NCBI GenBank assembly: GCA_963638365.1
Contig: CAVHRK010000088.1
Coordinates: 17,247 to 81,246, forward strand
Origin: Suilimivivens sp963638365
GTDB lineage: Bacteria; Bacillota; Clostridia; Lachnospirales; Lachnospiraceae
Reading direction: 5' to 3'
DNA length: 64,000 nucleotides
Position 1 is the stretch's first letter; each line of letters starts with the position of its first letter. The notes below the pieces were generated by a model. The model did not search any database. It was given only the letters and a program-made list of their open reading frames with translations, and was not told where the DNA came from. The position numbers were made by a program, and so were the translations under genes. Shown one piece after another: positions 16,209-25,055 of the stretch.

Positions 16209-18263
16209 TCAGATCGACTTAAAGTCAATCAGTTTCGTGGTATTCTCTTCCAAATATTCCCTTAATGCGGCATTCCGGCTCTGCATCAGATCTTCATCTT
16301 CCGCAAGCAGATGGTCTACCGTCTGGCTGATCTTTTTTAAAAAACCGGCATCCTGATAAACATCCGCAATCTTAAATTCCATCAATCCACTCTGCCGGAT
16401 CCCGAACAGATCCCCCGGCCCACGCAGCTTTAAATCCTGCTCTGCAATATAAAAGCCGTCATTGGAATCATTCAGGATCTTCAGCCGCTTGTTGTTCTCC
16501 GGCTTTTCAGAATGATTCATAAAAATACAATAGGACTGCTCCTTCCCACGCCCGATCCTGCCACGGAGCTGATGGAGCTGCGCCAGTCCGAAGCGTTCGG
16601 CATTCTCAACCAGCATGACCGTTGCATTCGGCACATTAATTCCGACTTCAATTACCGTTGTGGAAACCAGGACATCGATATTTCCTTTAGCAAACTGATC
16701 CATGATTTCCTGCTTCTGATCGGCTTTCATCTTACCATGGATCATTTCCACACGGATTTTGGAATTCAGCTTCTCGCGAAGAAGCTTCGTATAGTCCGTT
16801 ACATTCTCAACGTCGTTCAGTGCTTCGTTTTCCTCGACCATCGGACAGATCACATACACCTGTCTTCCGGTGGCAACCTCCTTTTCAATAAAGGCATATG
16901 CCTTGGGACGGTATGAAACACCTACCACACAGTTCTTTACGGGAAGCCGTTCGGCAGGCCGTTCATCCACAAGGGAAATATGCAGATCCCCATACAGAAT
17001 AATCGCAAGAGTACGGGGAATCGGTGTTGCACTCATGACAAGAACGTGGGGACTGCCGCCCTTTTCTCCGAAGCGTTCCCGCTGGCGCACACCAAAACGA
17101 TGCTGCTCATCGGTAATAACCAGTGCAAGCTTCCGGAATGATACCTTGTCCTGAATCAGGGCATGCGTCCCGATCACAAGATTCACACTGCCATCGGCAA
17201 TCTGCTGATAAGCTTCCTTTTTGGCTTTAGCACTCATGGATCCCGTTAATAAGACCGGCTTAAACGGAAGTTCATATTTCTTTGTCATGGCGCAGACCTG
17301 TTCGAAATGCTGGGTGGCAAGAATTTCCGTCGGTGCCATCAAGGCTCCCTGATAGCCGTTATCCACGCACAGCAGAAGGGCTAAAAAGGCAAGAATTGTC
17401 TTGCCGGATCCGACATCACCCTGAATCAGGCGGTTCATACATCGTCCACCGGTAAGATCCTCAACAATTTCTCCGTAAACCCGCCTCTGCGCTCCGGTAA
17501 GCGGATAAGGGAGCTGTTCCATAAGCCGCTCGGGCCATGCCGTTTCCAGCATGGGATACATGGTTTCTTCTTCCCTGATCTGCTTCATCTTCCGGATCAT
17601 CAGAAGGAACAGAAACAATTCGTCAAAGACAAGCCTCCTGCGGCCCTCGGCAAGTTCTTCGTAGCTTTCCGGGAAATGAATCCGCTTCAGGGCTTCCTTC
17701 CGGTTAAGAAGGTGATATTCCTCTATGATTTCCGGCGGTACGAACTCGGGTTCCGCATATTCTGGAAGAACCTGTGCAATGCATTTCCGGATCAGATGAT
17801 TGGTCAGTCCCTTGGTCAGCCCATAAACCGGCTGGAGCTGCATGCGCAGCTTTTCATATTCGTCCCTGCCGTAGATCACCGGCTGCTCCATACGGTACTG
17901 CCCGTGTTCTTCCTGCAGCTTTCCATAGAAAAGATAACAGGCTCCGGAAACCAGCTTGGATTTCAGGTACGGCATATTGAAAAAGGTTAAGGCCACCGTA
18001 TCCTGACCGTCAGTTGCTTTGCCCGTCCCGATAGTCAGGTTCCGGAACTTCTTAAAGGAAAAGTTTCCCTGTAGCTGTAGAAATACCGCAATCATTTCTC
18101 CATCCTGTGCAGCTTTAAGCTTCTTAGGCTCCGGATAAACCACATAATCTCTTGGATAATCGTGAATGAGATCTTCTACCGTATCAATCCCGATCTTTCG
18201 AAAAAGTCTGGCTGTTTTCTCGCCGACTCCTTTTACAGACAGGATATCGTTTGTCGAATTCAT
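16209..18263 (-). CDS. recG: ATP-dependent DNA helicase RecG
   Basis: RecG drives branch migration and fork reversal at stalled replication forks and Holliday junctions. The 684 residues contain an N-terminal wedge/OB region, then superfamily 2 helicase motifs: GDVGSGKT (Walker A), DEQHRFGVRQR (motif II), MSATPIPRTLA (motif III), and QLHQLRGRIGRG (motif VI). The C-terminal RGPGDLFGIRQSG segment is typical of RecG. The gene follows fakA as in B. subtilis, but a bidirectional terminator (18318-18347) lies between them. Confidence 0.96.
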   Translation of the reverse strand: MNSTNDILSVKGVGEKTARLFRKIGIDTVEDLIHDYPRDYVVYPEPKKLKAAQDGEMIAVFLQLQGNFSFKKFRNLTIGTGKATDGQDTVALTFFNMPYLKSKLVSGACYLFYGKLQEEHGQYRMEQPVIYGRDEYEKLRMQLQPVYGLTKGLTNHLIRKCIAQVLPEYAEPEFVPPEIIEEYHLLNRKEALKRIHFPESYEELAEGRRRLVFDELFLFLLMIRKMKQIREEETMYPMLETAWPERLMEQLPYPLTGAQRRVYGEIVEDLTGGRCMNRLIQGDVGSGKTILAFLALLLCVDNGYQGALMAPTEILATQHFEQVCAMTKKYELPFKPVLLTGSMSAKAKKEAYQQIADGSVNLVIGTHALIQDKVSFRKLALVITDEQHRFGVRQRERFGEKGGSPHVLVMSATPIPRTLAIILYGDLHISLVDERPAERLPVKNCVVGVSYRPKAYAFIEKEVATGRQVYVICPMVEENEALNDVENVTDYTKLLREKLNSKIRVEMIHGKMKADQKQEIMDQFAKGNIDVLVSTTVIEVGINVPNATVMLVENAERFGLAQLHQLRGRIGRGKEQSYCIFMNHSEKPENNKRLKILNDSNDGFYIAEQDLKLRGPGDLFGIRQSGLMEFKIADVYQDAGFLKKISQTVDHLLAEDEDLMQSRNAALREYLEENTTKLIDFKSI

Positions 18264-18317
18264 TTTTCACCTCTTACAACCACTATATGTAGCTTTTGTT
18301 TCTACTTCTTACTATAT

Positions 18318-18347
18318 GCAAAAAGGACGGTCGAACCGTCCTTTTGC
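18318..18347. terminator. Bidirectional intrinsic terminator between fakA and recG
   Basis: A 13- to 14-bp stem built on AGGACGGT/ACCGTCCT, flanked by A-runs and T-runs on both sides. On the minus strand it would end fakA transcripts before recG. Confidence 0.8.
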
Positions 18348-18393
18348 AATGTATTTGATTGTTCCATTCACTTTATCATTTTCGTTCCGATAT

Positions 18394-20055
18394 TTATTCC
18401 ATGGAAATCACGTAATAATAAATCGGCTGTCCACCCATCTGTAATTCCACATCACAGTCCGGATAGGTTTCTTCTACTTTCGCTTTGACTGCTTCGGCAG
18501 CTTCCTCGGTTACATCCGAACCATAGTAAATGCTGATCAGTTCCAAATCGTCATGCATCATGGCCTTAATCATGTTGAAGGTAACCTCTTCCATGTCGCG
18601 TCCAACAGAAAGAATGCCGGAATCACCGATTCCCATGTAGTCACCCTGCTTGATTTCCTTATCATCAATCATGGTATCACGAACAGCGTAGGTAACCTGA
18701 CCGGTCTTGACATTCTTGATTTCACATTCCATGGTTGCCGCATTGTCCTCCGGATCCATATCCGGTACATAATTAATGATTGCGGTAATTCCCTGCGGAA
18801 CGGTCTTGGTCGGGATCACAATGATCTTCTTGTCTTCGACCATGGTCTTCGCCTGGTTCGCTGCAAGAATAATGTTCTTGTTGTTCGGAAGAATAAAGAT
18901 CGTGTCGGCATTCACCTTATCGATCGCATTCAGCATATCTTCGGTACTCGGATTCATGGTCTGACCACCCTCGATGATGTAGTCCGCACCAAGTCCCTTG
19001 AAGATTTCGCTCATGCCTTCGCCTACGGAAACAGCGATAAAACCAACCTCCTTGTGAGGCATTTCCGGTTCCTTCTTCTGCTCCTGCTCTTTTAACTGCT
19101 GTTCCTTAAAGAGCTTTTCCTGATGCTCTAAGCGCATATTATCAATCTTCATGTTGGATAATGCACCATACTTCAATGCTCTCTGGATGGCAAGTCCGGG
19201 ATCATTGGTATGTACATGTACCTTAACCACATCCCCGTCTGCAACAACCACAATGGAATCACCGATGGATTCCAAATATTCCTTGAGATCAATTTCGTTC
19301 TTGATATTGAAGGTCTTATTTAATAAGATGATAAATTCGGTGCAGTAACCGTACTTAATCTCCTGATCTACGGAGGAAGCAGGTCCCTCCTTGGCAGCAC
19401 CATCCTTCGGAGCTTCTAAGGTAAAGTCCACTTCTTTGCCAAGGAATGCATCAAAGGCACCCTTCATTACCTGCATAAGTCCCTGACCGCCGGAGTCTAC
19501 CACGCCGGCCTGCTTTAAAACAGGAAGCATATCGGGTGTCTTCGCTAATACTTCATCTCCGTATTCAATGATCTGCCGGAAATAAAGCTCCATATCGTCA
19601 CAGCCTTCTTCGGCTAATTCTCTTGCTTTATCTGCCATTCCTTTCGCTACGGTAAGAATGGTTCCTTCCTTCGGCTTCATAACAGCCTTGTAAGCGGATT
19701 CCACAGCCTTCTCGGTAGCGGTGGCCAGTGTCGGAATATCAATTTCTTCGCATTCGCGGATGGTCTTCGTAAATCCACGGAATAACTGGGAAAGGATAAC
19801 ACCGGAGTTTCCTCTGGCACCCCGTAAGGAGCCGGAAGAAATTGCTTTACAAATTGTCATCATGTCTTCATCCTGGAGGTTTACCACTTCCTTGGCTGCG
19901 GACATGATTGTCAGCGTCATATTCGTACCGGTATCACCATCGGGAACCGGGAATACGTTTAATTCATTAATCCATTCTTTCTTTACTTCGAGATTTTTCG
20001 CACCGGCTAAGAACATCTTTGCAAGCATCTTAGCATTGATCTTATTGCTATTCAC
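18394..20055 (-). CDS. fakA: DAK2-domain fatty acid kinase subunit FakA (YloV)
   Basis: FakA phosphorylates fatty acids held by FakB/DegV proteins, feeding exogenous fatty acids into phospholipid synthesis. The N-terminal DhaL/DAK2 domain shows NVFPVPDGDTGTNMTLT, with the metal-binding Asp residues, and SLRGARGNSGVILSQ. A middle domain and a C-terminal domain (about 340-553) follow, as in YloV. Start is a GTG behind GGAGG. The preceding Asp23 gene lies 14 bases upstream, the arrangement known from yloU-yloV of B. subtilis. Confidence 0.92.
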   Translation of the reverse strand: MNSNKINAKMLAKMFLAGAKNLEVKKEWINELNVFPVPDGDTGTNMTLTIMSAAKEVVNLQDEDMMTICKAISSGSLRGARGNSGVILSQLFRGFTKTIRECEEIDIPTLATATEKAVESAYKAVMKPKEGTILTVAKGMADKARELAEEGCDDMELYFRQIIEYGDEVLAKTPDMLPVLKQAGVVDSGGQGLMQVMKGAFDAFLGKEVDFTLEAPKDGAAKEGPASSVDQEIKYGYCTEFIILLNKTFNIKNEIDLKEYLESIGDSIVVVADGDVVKVHVHTNDPGLAIQRALKYGALSNMKIDNMRLEHQEKLFKEQQLKEQEQKKEPEMPHKEVGFIAVSVGEGMSEIFKGLGADYIIEGGQTMNPSTEDMLNAIDKVNADTIFILPNNKNIILAANQAKTMVEDKKIIVIPTKTVPQGITAIINYVPDMDPEDNAATMECEIKNVKTGQVTYAVRDTMIDDKEIKQGDYMGIGDSGILSVGRDMEEVTFNMIKAMMHDDLELISIYYGSDVTEEAAEAVKAKVEETYPDCDVELQMGGQPIYYYVISME

Positions 20056-20069
20056 TGTAAAGCTTCCTC

Positions 20070-20456
20070 CTAATCAATCACTTTTACACCTTCAACAAAG
20101 ATGTTTATTTTCTCAATTTCGATTCCGGTAAATTCCTCTACCTTATATTTAACATTGCTGATCAGATTGTTTGATACAGCAAGAATACTTACGCCATAAG
20201 CAACAATAATATGAAAATTGATTACCAGCTTATTATTACGAACCATAACATTGATTCCACGGGTCATGCTGTCGAGCTTAAGAAGCTTCACAAGACCGTC
20301 CCTCATGTTGATTCCTGCCATACCGACAACACCAAAGCATTCCATCGCAACGCTGCCTGCATACTGTGCAATCGCTTCATTGTCGATGGAAATATTTCCC
20401 ATGCTGGTATTAATTGAAGTCATTTTATTTGAATACTTCGTTGTAGAAGATTTCAT
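20070..20456 (-). CDS. Asp23/Gls24 family protein (YloU-like)
   Basis: A small protein of 128 residues of the alkaline shock/Gls24 family, linked to envelope stress and probably membrane-associated through partners. The pattern is GNISIDNEAIAQYAG, then a VVGMAG turn, a variable middle and the final VNIHVxGV-like strand (INIFVEGVKVID). The start at 20456 has an excellent AGGAGGG box. A TATAAT box at 20492-20497 on the minus strand probably drives this gene and fakA. It is divergent from rpmB, as in B. subtilis. Confidence 0.9.
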   Translation of the reverse strand: MKSSTTKYSNKMTSINTSMGNISIDNEAIAQYAGSVAMECFGVVGMAGINMRDGLVKLLKLDSMTRGINVMVRNNKLVINFHIIVAYGVSILAVSNNLISNVKYKVEEFTGIEIEKINIFVEGVKVID

Positions 20457-20570
20457 AAGTAGCCCTCCTTCTTTTTAAACATATATTAGGTATTATAACC
20501 TCTGTCTGCAAAAAATGAAACCAATTTTTCAAAAAAATATCATAATTTTCAAAACATGTAAAAATTCCCC

Positions 20571-20599
20571 TTGCATTCTATAAGGATATCTGCTATTAT
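20571..20599 (+). promoter_or_regulatory. SigA promoter of rpmB
   Basis: TTGCAT (20571-20576) and TATTAT (20594-20599) are separated by 17 bp and lie about 40 bases upstream of the rpmB start. Confidence 0.75.
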
Positions 20600-20641
20600 A
20601 CAACTGTTGCGGTTATATTTAAATTGTTAGGAGGTGCTACG

Positions 20642-20827
20642 ATGGCTAAATGTGATATTTGTGGTAAGGGCGTACATTTTGGAAATAACGTCAGCCATTC
20701 TCATAGAAGATCTAACAGAATCTGGAATTCTAACATCAAAAGTGTTAAGTGTAAAGTAAACGGAGCTTCCAAAAGAATGCATGTTTGCACAAACTGTCTG
20801 AAGTCCGGAGCTGTTGAAAGAGCTTAA
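20642..20827 (+). CDS. rpmB: 50S ribosomal protein L28
   Basis: L28 is a small protein of the large ribosomal subunit. The 61-residue product starts MAKCDICGKG and has two CxxC pairs (CDIC and CTNC), so this is the zinc-binding form. The typical NxVSHSHRRSNRIW stretch is present. The ATG at 20642 follows an AGGAGG box at ideal distance; a longer frame from 20624 is not needed. It has its own promoter and terminator and so is monocistronic. Confidence 0.97.
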   Translation: MAKCDICGKGVHFGNNVSHSHRRSNRIWNSNIKSVKCKVNGASKRMHVCTNCLKSGAVERA

Positions 20828-20856
20828 TTACTTAACGGAATTAAAACAAATGACTT

Positions 20857-20884
20857 GGGCAAGCGATTTTCGCTTGCCCTTTTC
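20857..20884 (+). terminator. Intrinsic terminator of rpmB
   Basis: A perfect 10-bp stem, GGGCAAGCGA with its complement, and a short loop, followed by TTTTC. It ends just before the 3' end of the convergent J-domain gene. Confidence 0.85.
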
Positions 20885-21463
20885 TTATGCCCAACGGCCA
20901 AATTCATAGCTTCTTTTCAACTCTTCATAAATCCGGTTGATGACAAGAACCATTTCGGTATCTCCTGCCACATTGTCCGGATGAAACATCTTTAACAGAT
21001 CCCGGTAACGCTTCTTCAATGCAAGTTGGCTGTTTACTCCCTGGAAAAGCATTTCGGCCATCTGGTCGTTCCGTTCCCTGTGAAGATCCCGTTCATGCAC
21101 CTTCTGCTCGGAATGAAACTGTAACTTTTCTTTTTCAAAGGCCTTCCGTTCTGCATCGAGCTGGACAAAGCCATTCTTTAAGATTTCCATTTTCTTGTCA
21201 AAGAACTGCTCGTCCTGCTTTAAACGCTTTCGCTCAATGACCAGCTTCCGGTTTACTTCCAGCATTTCATCCCGGAACTGGGCACGCTCTTCAATGAACT
21301 TCTCCTGTGTATGAAGAAATTCGCTGCGTTCCATTTCCAGGCGGATATTTTCCCGAAACAGCCATCCTTTCAGTTCATTTAATTCTTCCGTATCTCCTGT
21401 CACCAGAATTTCCTCAAAATCATCGCGACAGTCAACCGGCTTCCCCTTCCGCTCACCATCCAT
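20885..21463 (-). CDS. Coiled-coil protein with C-terminal J domain
   Basis: A 192-residue protein with a long, highly charged helix (about residues 40-145) and a short C-terminal J domain: LKKRYRDLLKMFHPDN holds the HPD tripeptide that stimulates Hsp70 ATPase, and VINRIYEELKRSYEFG is the last helix. It lacks the G/F and zinc regions of DnaJ, so it is a specialised (type III) J protein or a derived J-like scaffold. The start at 21463 has a GGAGGAG box; a longer frame from 21508 lacks one. It follows the small membrane protein gene by 26 bases. Confidence 0.82.
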   Translation of the reverse strand: MDGERKGKPVDCRDDFEEILVTGDTEELNELKGWLFRENIRLEMERSEFLHTQEKFIEERAQFRDEMLEVNRKLVIERKRLKQDEQFFDKKMEILKNGFVQLDAERKAFEKEKLQFHSEQKVHERDLHRERNDQMAEMLFQGVNSQLALKKRYRDLLKMFHPDNVAGDTEMVLVINRIYEELKRSYEFGRWA

Positions 21464-21489
21464 GGTATCTCCTCCGGGGCATAGCCCCG

Positions 21490-21633
21490 TTATCCACAAT
21501 AATAACAATTGTATCCGATTAACAGTAACAATCCGATAATAATCAACGCAATCAGATAATGATGTGTCAAAAGCAGCATCAGAACCATTCCGACTGCAAT
21601 CCAGAATGCGATAAAGCCAATTAATTTTTTCAA
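21490..21633 (-). CDS. Small membrane protein, 47 residues
   Basis: This short gene starts with TTG behind an AGGAA box and encodes a peptide beginning MKKLIGFIAFWIAVGM. Two hydrophobic stretches (about residues 4-22 and 27-40) are joined by a THH turn, and the end is the polar, Cys-containing GYNCYYCG. Similar small proteins occur in related Lachnospiraceae (from memory); function is unknown. It sits between gerW and the J-domain gene on the same strand, which suggests one operon. Confidence 0.7.
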   Translation of the reverse strand: MKKLIGFIAFWIAVGMVLMLLLTHHYLIALIIIGLLLLIGYNCYYCG

Positions 21634-21677
21634 GGTGTTTCCTCGTAATCGGGTTCTTATCTTATTCTATGCAATAA

Positions 21678-21697
21678 GGTCTGTTTCCATGCAGACC
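21678..21697 (-). terminator. Weak hairpin after gerW
   Basis: GGTCTG and CAGACC form a 6-bp stem with an 8-base loop followed by TTATT on the minus strand. It could attenuate transcription after gerW, but the T-run is poor. Confidence 0.35.
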
Positions 21698-21705
21698 GGA
21701 ATCGT

Positions 21706-22104
21706 CTATACTTCCTTTTTCTCCTCCGGAAAAGCCGCTTCTACGGCGGCATCATCATCGATCATCTCTTCCTTCGGAGCAGTAAACCTGTCAACAATAT
21801 CCGGTATCATATCAAGTACCTTTGTCATGGTATCCTGATTCTTGATATTGACAAGCTTCGTGGAACCATTCTTAATGACAAGTACTGCGCTCGGAGTCAT
21901 CTTGCCACTGAAACCACCTCCACCGCCATTCTTCTTGTCTCCTGCGGAGGCACCTGCCCCAACACCAAAGGAAACATCTACAAGCGGCAGAATAATCGTA
22001 TCTCCAATCTGTGTTGCTTCCCCGACTACCGTTTTTGTAGATAACACCGTATTCATTCCCTTCATCAGTGATTCAATCACTCCTGTAAAGTTATTATCAG
22101 CCAT
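21706..22104 (-). CDS. gerW: Spore germination protein GerW family (YtfJ)
   Basis: A 132-residue protein of the GerW/YtfJ family, which in B. subtilis is a forespore protein needed for L-alanine germination. The sequence has the family pattern: an N-terminal ESLMKGMNTVLSTKTVVG, the IILPLVDVSFGVGAGA strand, a glycine-rich loop (NGGGGGFSGKM) and the PSAVLVI strand. The start overlaps the stop of the upstream DUF2953 gene (TAATG), matching the ytfI-ytfJ pair of Bacillus. This supports a sporulating host. Confidence 0.9.
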   Translation of the reverse strand: MADNNFTGVIESLMKGMNTVLSTKTVVGEATQIGDTIILPLVDVSFGVGAGASAGDKKNGGGGGFSGKMTPSAVLVIKNGSTKLVNIKNQDTMTKVLDMIPDIVDRFTAPKEEMIDDDAAVEAAFPEEKKEV

Positions 22105-23219
22105 TATGCTACCTCCCTTTTCAACAGCTTGATGAGTTTTCGTAAATCTTTATTAAAATAAATGATACATGCCGTTCTTACTGCCTGAAATAATGTGATA
22201 TGTCCCCGGATCTTAAGCGTTCCTTCCAGAATCACCTGATCAAAGTCCGGAATCACATCAATATGCCCTCCGATCAGAGGATACAACATTCCGTAATAGC
22301 CAAGAATCTGTCCGGTGGTCGCCGGATCCTCCATTCCGATATGCAGATAGCCCTTCACCTTCCCCGGGGCAATGCTCTTTAAGAGATGTAATGCCTCCTT
22401 CGAACACTTCTCCCATGTCCGGTGAAACAGATCACTCCGGAGCACCTTATAGTAATATCGGATATGATGAATAATATTCCTTATCTTATCATAGATTGAC
22501 TGAATTGTGTACCGGATATTTTTAAGCAGCTCCCAGAGCTTCTGAATGCACCAGATGGTTTTCTCTCGCAGTAGTTCCAATTTTGAAGTTTCCTCTTCGG
22601 AAACTGATTCTGCTTCTTCCGCTTCCTCTGTAACTTCTACTGACTCAGAATCTATTTCGGTATGTGTTACATTCTCTGTCTGATTTCCCAGGGCATTTTT
22701 TAGATTGCCTCCCGTTTCCTCATCTATCTTTATTTGTGCGTTGTCAATACGGCTCCAGCCTTCCTCATCTACGGATTGAGATTGCACTCCTGAACTTTCA
22801 TCTTCCGTAGCAAGCAGGGTATCTTCATCCTGTATAGAGAACTTAGAATCTTCTTGGGAAGCTTTTGAATTTTTTACATTCTTTGCTTCGCTTTCTTTTT
22901 CCTTTTCAGTCGCAGTATTTTTCTTAGCAGATGCCGCCTCCTTCGCAGGCTGATCCGACCGGAACAGGGTAAAGCAGGCAATTCTCACACGCAGATACGC
23001 TTCCTCCGGATAAAGAAACCGGATGTTCAAAAGATGAAGGAGCCATGTCACCTTAACAAGTGCATGAATCTGCTGTTCGCCCTCTGCATTCTTTGAAGCA
23101 TCAATCCGGTAACGGATCGGTACGAAAAGCACTAGCAACAGAAGAAGCAGAATCAGTCCCAAAACAACAAGCAATATGATCCCTATGATTTTCAGTATGG
23201 TCAAAATTACCATTCCCAT
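22104..23219 (-). CDS. DUF2953 membrane protein with acidic insert (YtfI-like)
   Basis: A 371-residue protein with a long N-terminal membrane segment (about residues 5-33), a first conserved part ending near residue 90 and a C-terminal part with GYLHIGMEDPATTGQILGYYG, the DUF2953 hallmark. Between them, residues about 95-215 are low complexity, rich in Glu, Ser, Asp and Thr, and likely disordered. The gene overlaps gerW, which points to a role in spore formation or germination; its function is unknown. Confidence 0.85.
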   Translation of the reverse strand: MGMVILTILKIIGIILLVVLGLILLLLLLVLFVPIRYRIDASKNAEGEQQIHALVKVTWLLHLLNIRFLYPEEAYLRVRIACFTLFRSDQPAKEAASAKKNTATEKEKESEAKNVKNSKASQEDSKFSIQDEDTLLATEDESSGVQSQSVDEEGWSRIDNAQIKIDEETGGNLKNALGNQTENVTHTEIDSESVEVTEEAEEAESVSEEETSKLELLREKTIWCIQKLWELLKNIRYTIQSIYDKIRNIIHHIRYYYKVLRSDLFHRTWEKCSKEALHLLKSIAPGKVKGYLHIGMEDPATTGQILGYYGMLYPLIGGHIDVIPDFDQVILEGTLKIRGHITLFQAVRTACIIYFNKDLRKLIKLLKREVA

Positions 23220-23222
23220 GCA

Positions 23223-23549
23223 TTACGAACCTTTCTTCCGATCTTTTACTTTGAGCTTCAAATATTCCTTGAGGTCACATTTCCCGGTTCTTTCAAGGCT
23301 TTCTTCTACTATCTGCTGCACAATCGCAACCGCTTCTTCATAATCCGAAGCGATTCCGATGATAATCGGTGCGTGTTTTCTGAAATATTTCTGCTTTAAT
23401 AGCATGGAAGAATAGATTTCCAGCTGATCGTCTCCATAGGCAAGTGTAACCAGATAAACCCGTACCATTGCATGAATCTTCAATTTTTGTTTTATTATCC
23501 CTACATGTTCAACTGTTTCTCCCACATAGAGATACTTATAAAATTTCAT
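23223..23549 (-). CDS. Hypothetical protein, 108 residues
   Basis: A small soluble protein with no motif I can name. It begins MKFYKYLYVGETVEH, has mixed alpha/beta composition in the middle (VYLVTLAYGDDQLEIYSS) and ends with a basic tail (KVKDRKKGS). A GGAGG box about eleven bases upstream supports the start. It lies 3 bases upstream of the DUF2953 gene and probably is co-translated with it and gerW. It may therefore belong to the same sporulation or envelope operon. Confidence 0.7.
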   Translation of the reverse strand: MKFYKYLYVGETVEHVGIIKQKLKIHAMVRVYLVTLAYGDDQLEIYSSMLLKQKYFRKHAPIIIGIASDYEEAVAIVQQIVEESLERTGKCDLKEYLKLKVKDRKKGS

Positions 23550-23582
23550 ACAGAAATTGCTCCTCCTGCCTGTATATGTCCT

Positions 23583-25055
23583 TTAAGACTGCGGCTCTGT
23601 CAGGTATGCATCAAAAATCCGCTTTGCAATCGGAACGGCATAATCGCCCCCCGCTCCGGCACCCTCGATAATAATTGTCACGCAGATTTGCGGATTTTCT
23701 GCCGGTGCGTATCCGGTAAACCAGGCATGGCTTTCGCCCTTTACCGTACCGTATTCCGCAGATCCAGTCTTCCCGGCAGCCGTATAGGATAAGCCCTTTA
23801 ACCGTGATGCCGTACCCTCTGTGACAACCGCCTCCATCAAGGTCTGCATGGCGGCAGCTTCGGTTTCGGTCATCAGTTCTCCGTAAGTGAACGGCTTGAA
23901 CTCCTTCGTAATGGTCCCGGCACTGTTTTTTACAGAGTCTACCAGATACGGCTTCATGAGCTTCCCGTCATTGGCAATCGCACAGGTAATCATATTTAAC
24001 TGCAGAGGCGTAATTCCGGCAGCGCCCTGTCCGATCGAAATCTGCATCATGTCTGCATCCGGTGTATTCTCATCCACAACCAGATTACTTACCGAATGCT
24101 GGAAAGAAACCGGCAGCTTCTGATTAAAGAGAAGCTGGTTTAACGTATCTCCGAACTCCTTCCGGTCAAGGGAAAGTCCGATATTGGCATAAGAGGTATT
24201 ACAGGACTTGGCAAAAGATTTCGTGAAATCCACCGAGCCATGTACCGAGCCATGATAACACTGGATCCGGTCTTCGCCCCATTTGATGGAACCGACGCAC
24301 TGATACCGGTAATTCTGATAAGTGTCCGGATGCTCCCGGATATATTCCAAAGAAGTAATAATTTTAAAGGTCGATCCCGGTGGATACAGTCCTTGTGTGA
24401 CACGGTTAAGCAGAATCCCGCTTTCCGTATCCTGTAAATAATTGTCCCATTCCTGTGCTACCGTAGACGGATCAAAATCCGGATGGGATACCATCGCCAG
24501 GATTCTTCCGGTCTGCGGCTCTGTCACAATAATGGCGCCCCGGTAAACACCAAGTGCAGTCGAAGCCACCTGCTGCAGGTTTGTATCCAGTGTCGTATAG
24601 ACATTATCTCCCGGGTACTTTTCTCCCTTTGCTTCCAAAGAAGCCTTCTGGGAAAGAGGCGCATTGGAATTGATCAGATAATAATTGCACTGGGATTCCA
24701 GGCCCATTTTTCCGTTAACTGCATAGCCTACCACATGGGAAAACAAATTTCCGTACGGGTATTCGCGTACTTCTTTTCCGTCCTCGTCTTCAACGGTCTG
24801 CGCCAGAATCTGACCATCCCCGGAATAAATGCTTCCCCGGCGGTTCTGTGCCAAAAGCATCTGCTGACGTCCGTTGTAGCTGTTATTAATCAGCTCCTGC
24901 TTATGGGTTGCGGAATAATAAATAATATAGCCGGACATGGAAAGCAGTAACAGAGTAAACAGCCAGGTTACTGCCATAATTTCCGGATTCTTTTTCTTTT
25001 GGGATTTCTTCTTCGGTGTACGATTATTCTTCCCCTTCAAATTCTTCTCCTTCAT
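23583..25055 (-). CDS. Class B penicillin-binding protein (transpeptidase)
   Basis: A D,D-transpeptidase that crosslinks peptidoglycan, anchored by one N-terminal helix (around residues 20-40 after a lysine-rich cytoplasmic tail). The catalytic motifs are PPGSTFKI (SxxK), SCN in FAKSCNTSYANIG (SxN) and AAGKTGSAEYG (KTG). It resembles PbpA/SpoVD-type proteins. The start is ambiguous: ATG at 25055 or TTG at 25040, the latter with a better AAGGAG box; both lie within the 3' end of the SEDS gene. The pairing with a SEDS glycosyltransferase implies a joint polymerase-crosslinking complex. Confidence 0.9.
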   Translation of the reverse strand: MKEKNLKGKNNRTPKKKSQKKKNPEIMAVTWLFTLLLLSMSGYIIYYSATHKQELINNSYNGRQQMLLAQNRRGSIYSGDGQILAQTVEDEDGKEVREYPYGNLFSHVVGYAVNGKMGLESQCNYYLINSNAPLSQKASLEAKGEKYPGDNVYTTLDTNLQQVASTALGVYRGAIIVTEPQTGRILAMVSHPDFDPSTVAQEWDNYLQDTESGILLNRVTQGLYPPGSTFKIITSLEYIREHPDTYQNYRYQCVGSIKWGEDRIQCYHGSVHGSVDFTKSFAKSCNTSYANIGLSLDRKEFGDTLNQLLFNQKLPVSFQHSVSNLVVDENTPDADMMQISIGQGAAGITPLQLNMITCAIANDGKLMKPYLVDSVKNSAGTITKEFKPFTYGELMTETEAAAMQTLMEAVVTEGTASRLKGLSYTAAGKTGSAEYGTVKGESHAWFTGYAPAENPQICVTIIIEGAGAGGDYAVPIAKRIFDAYLTEPQS

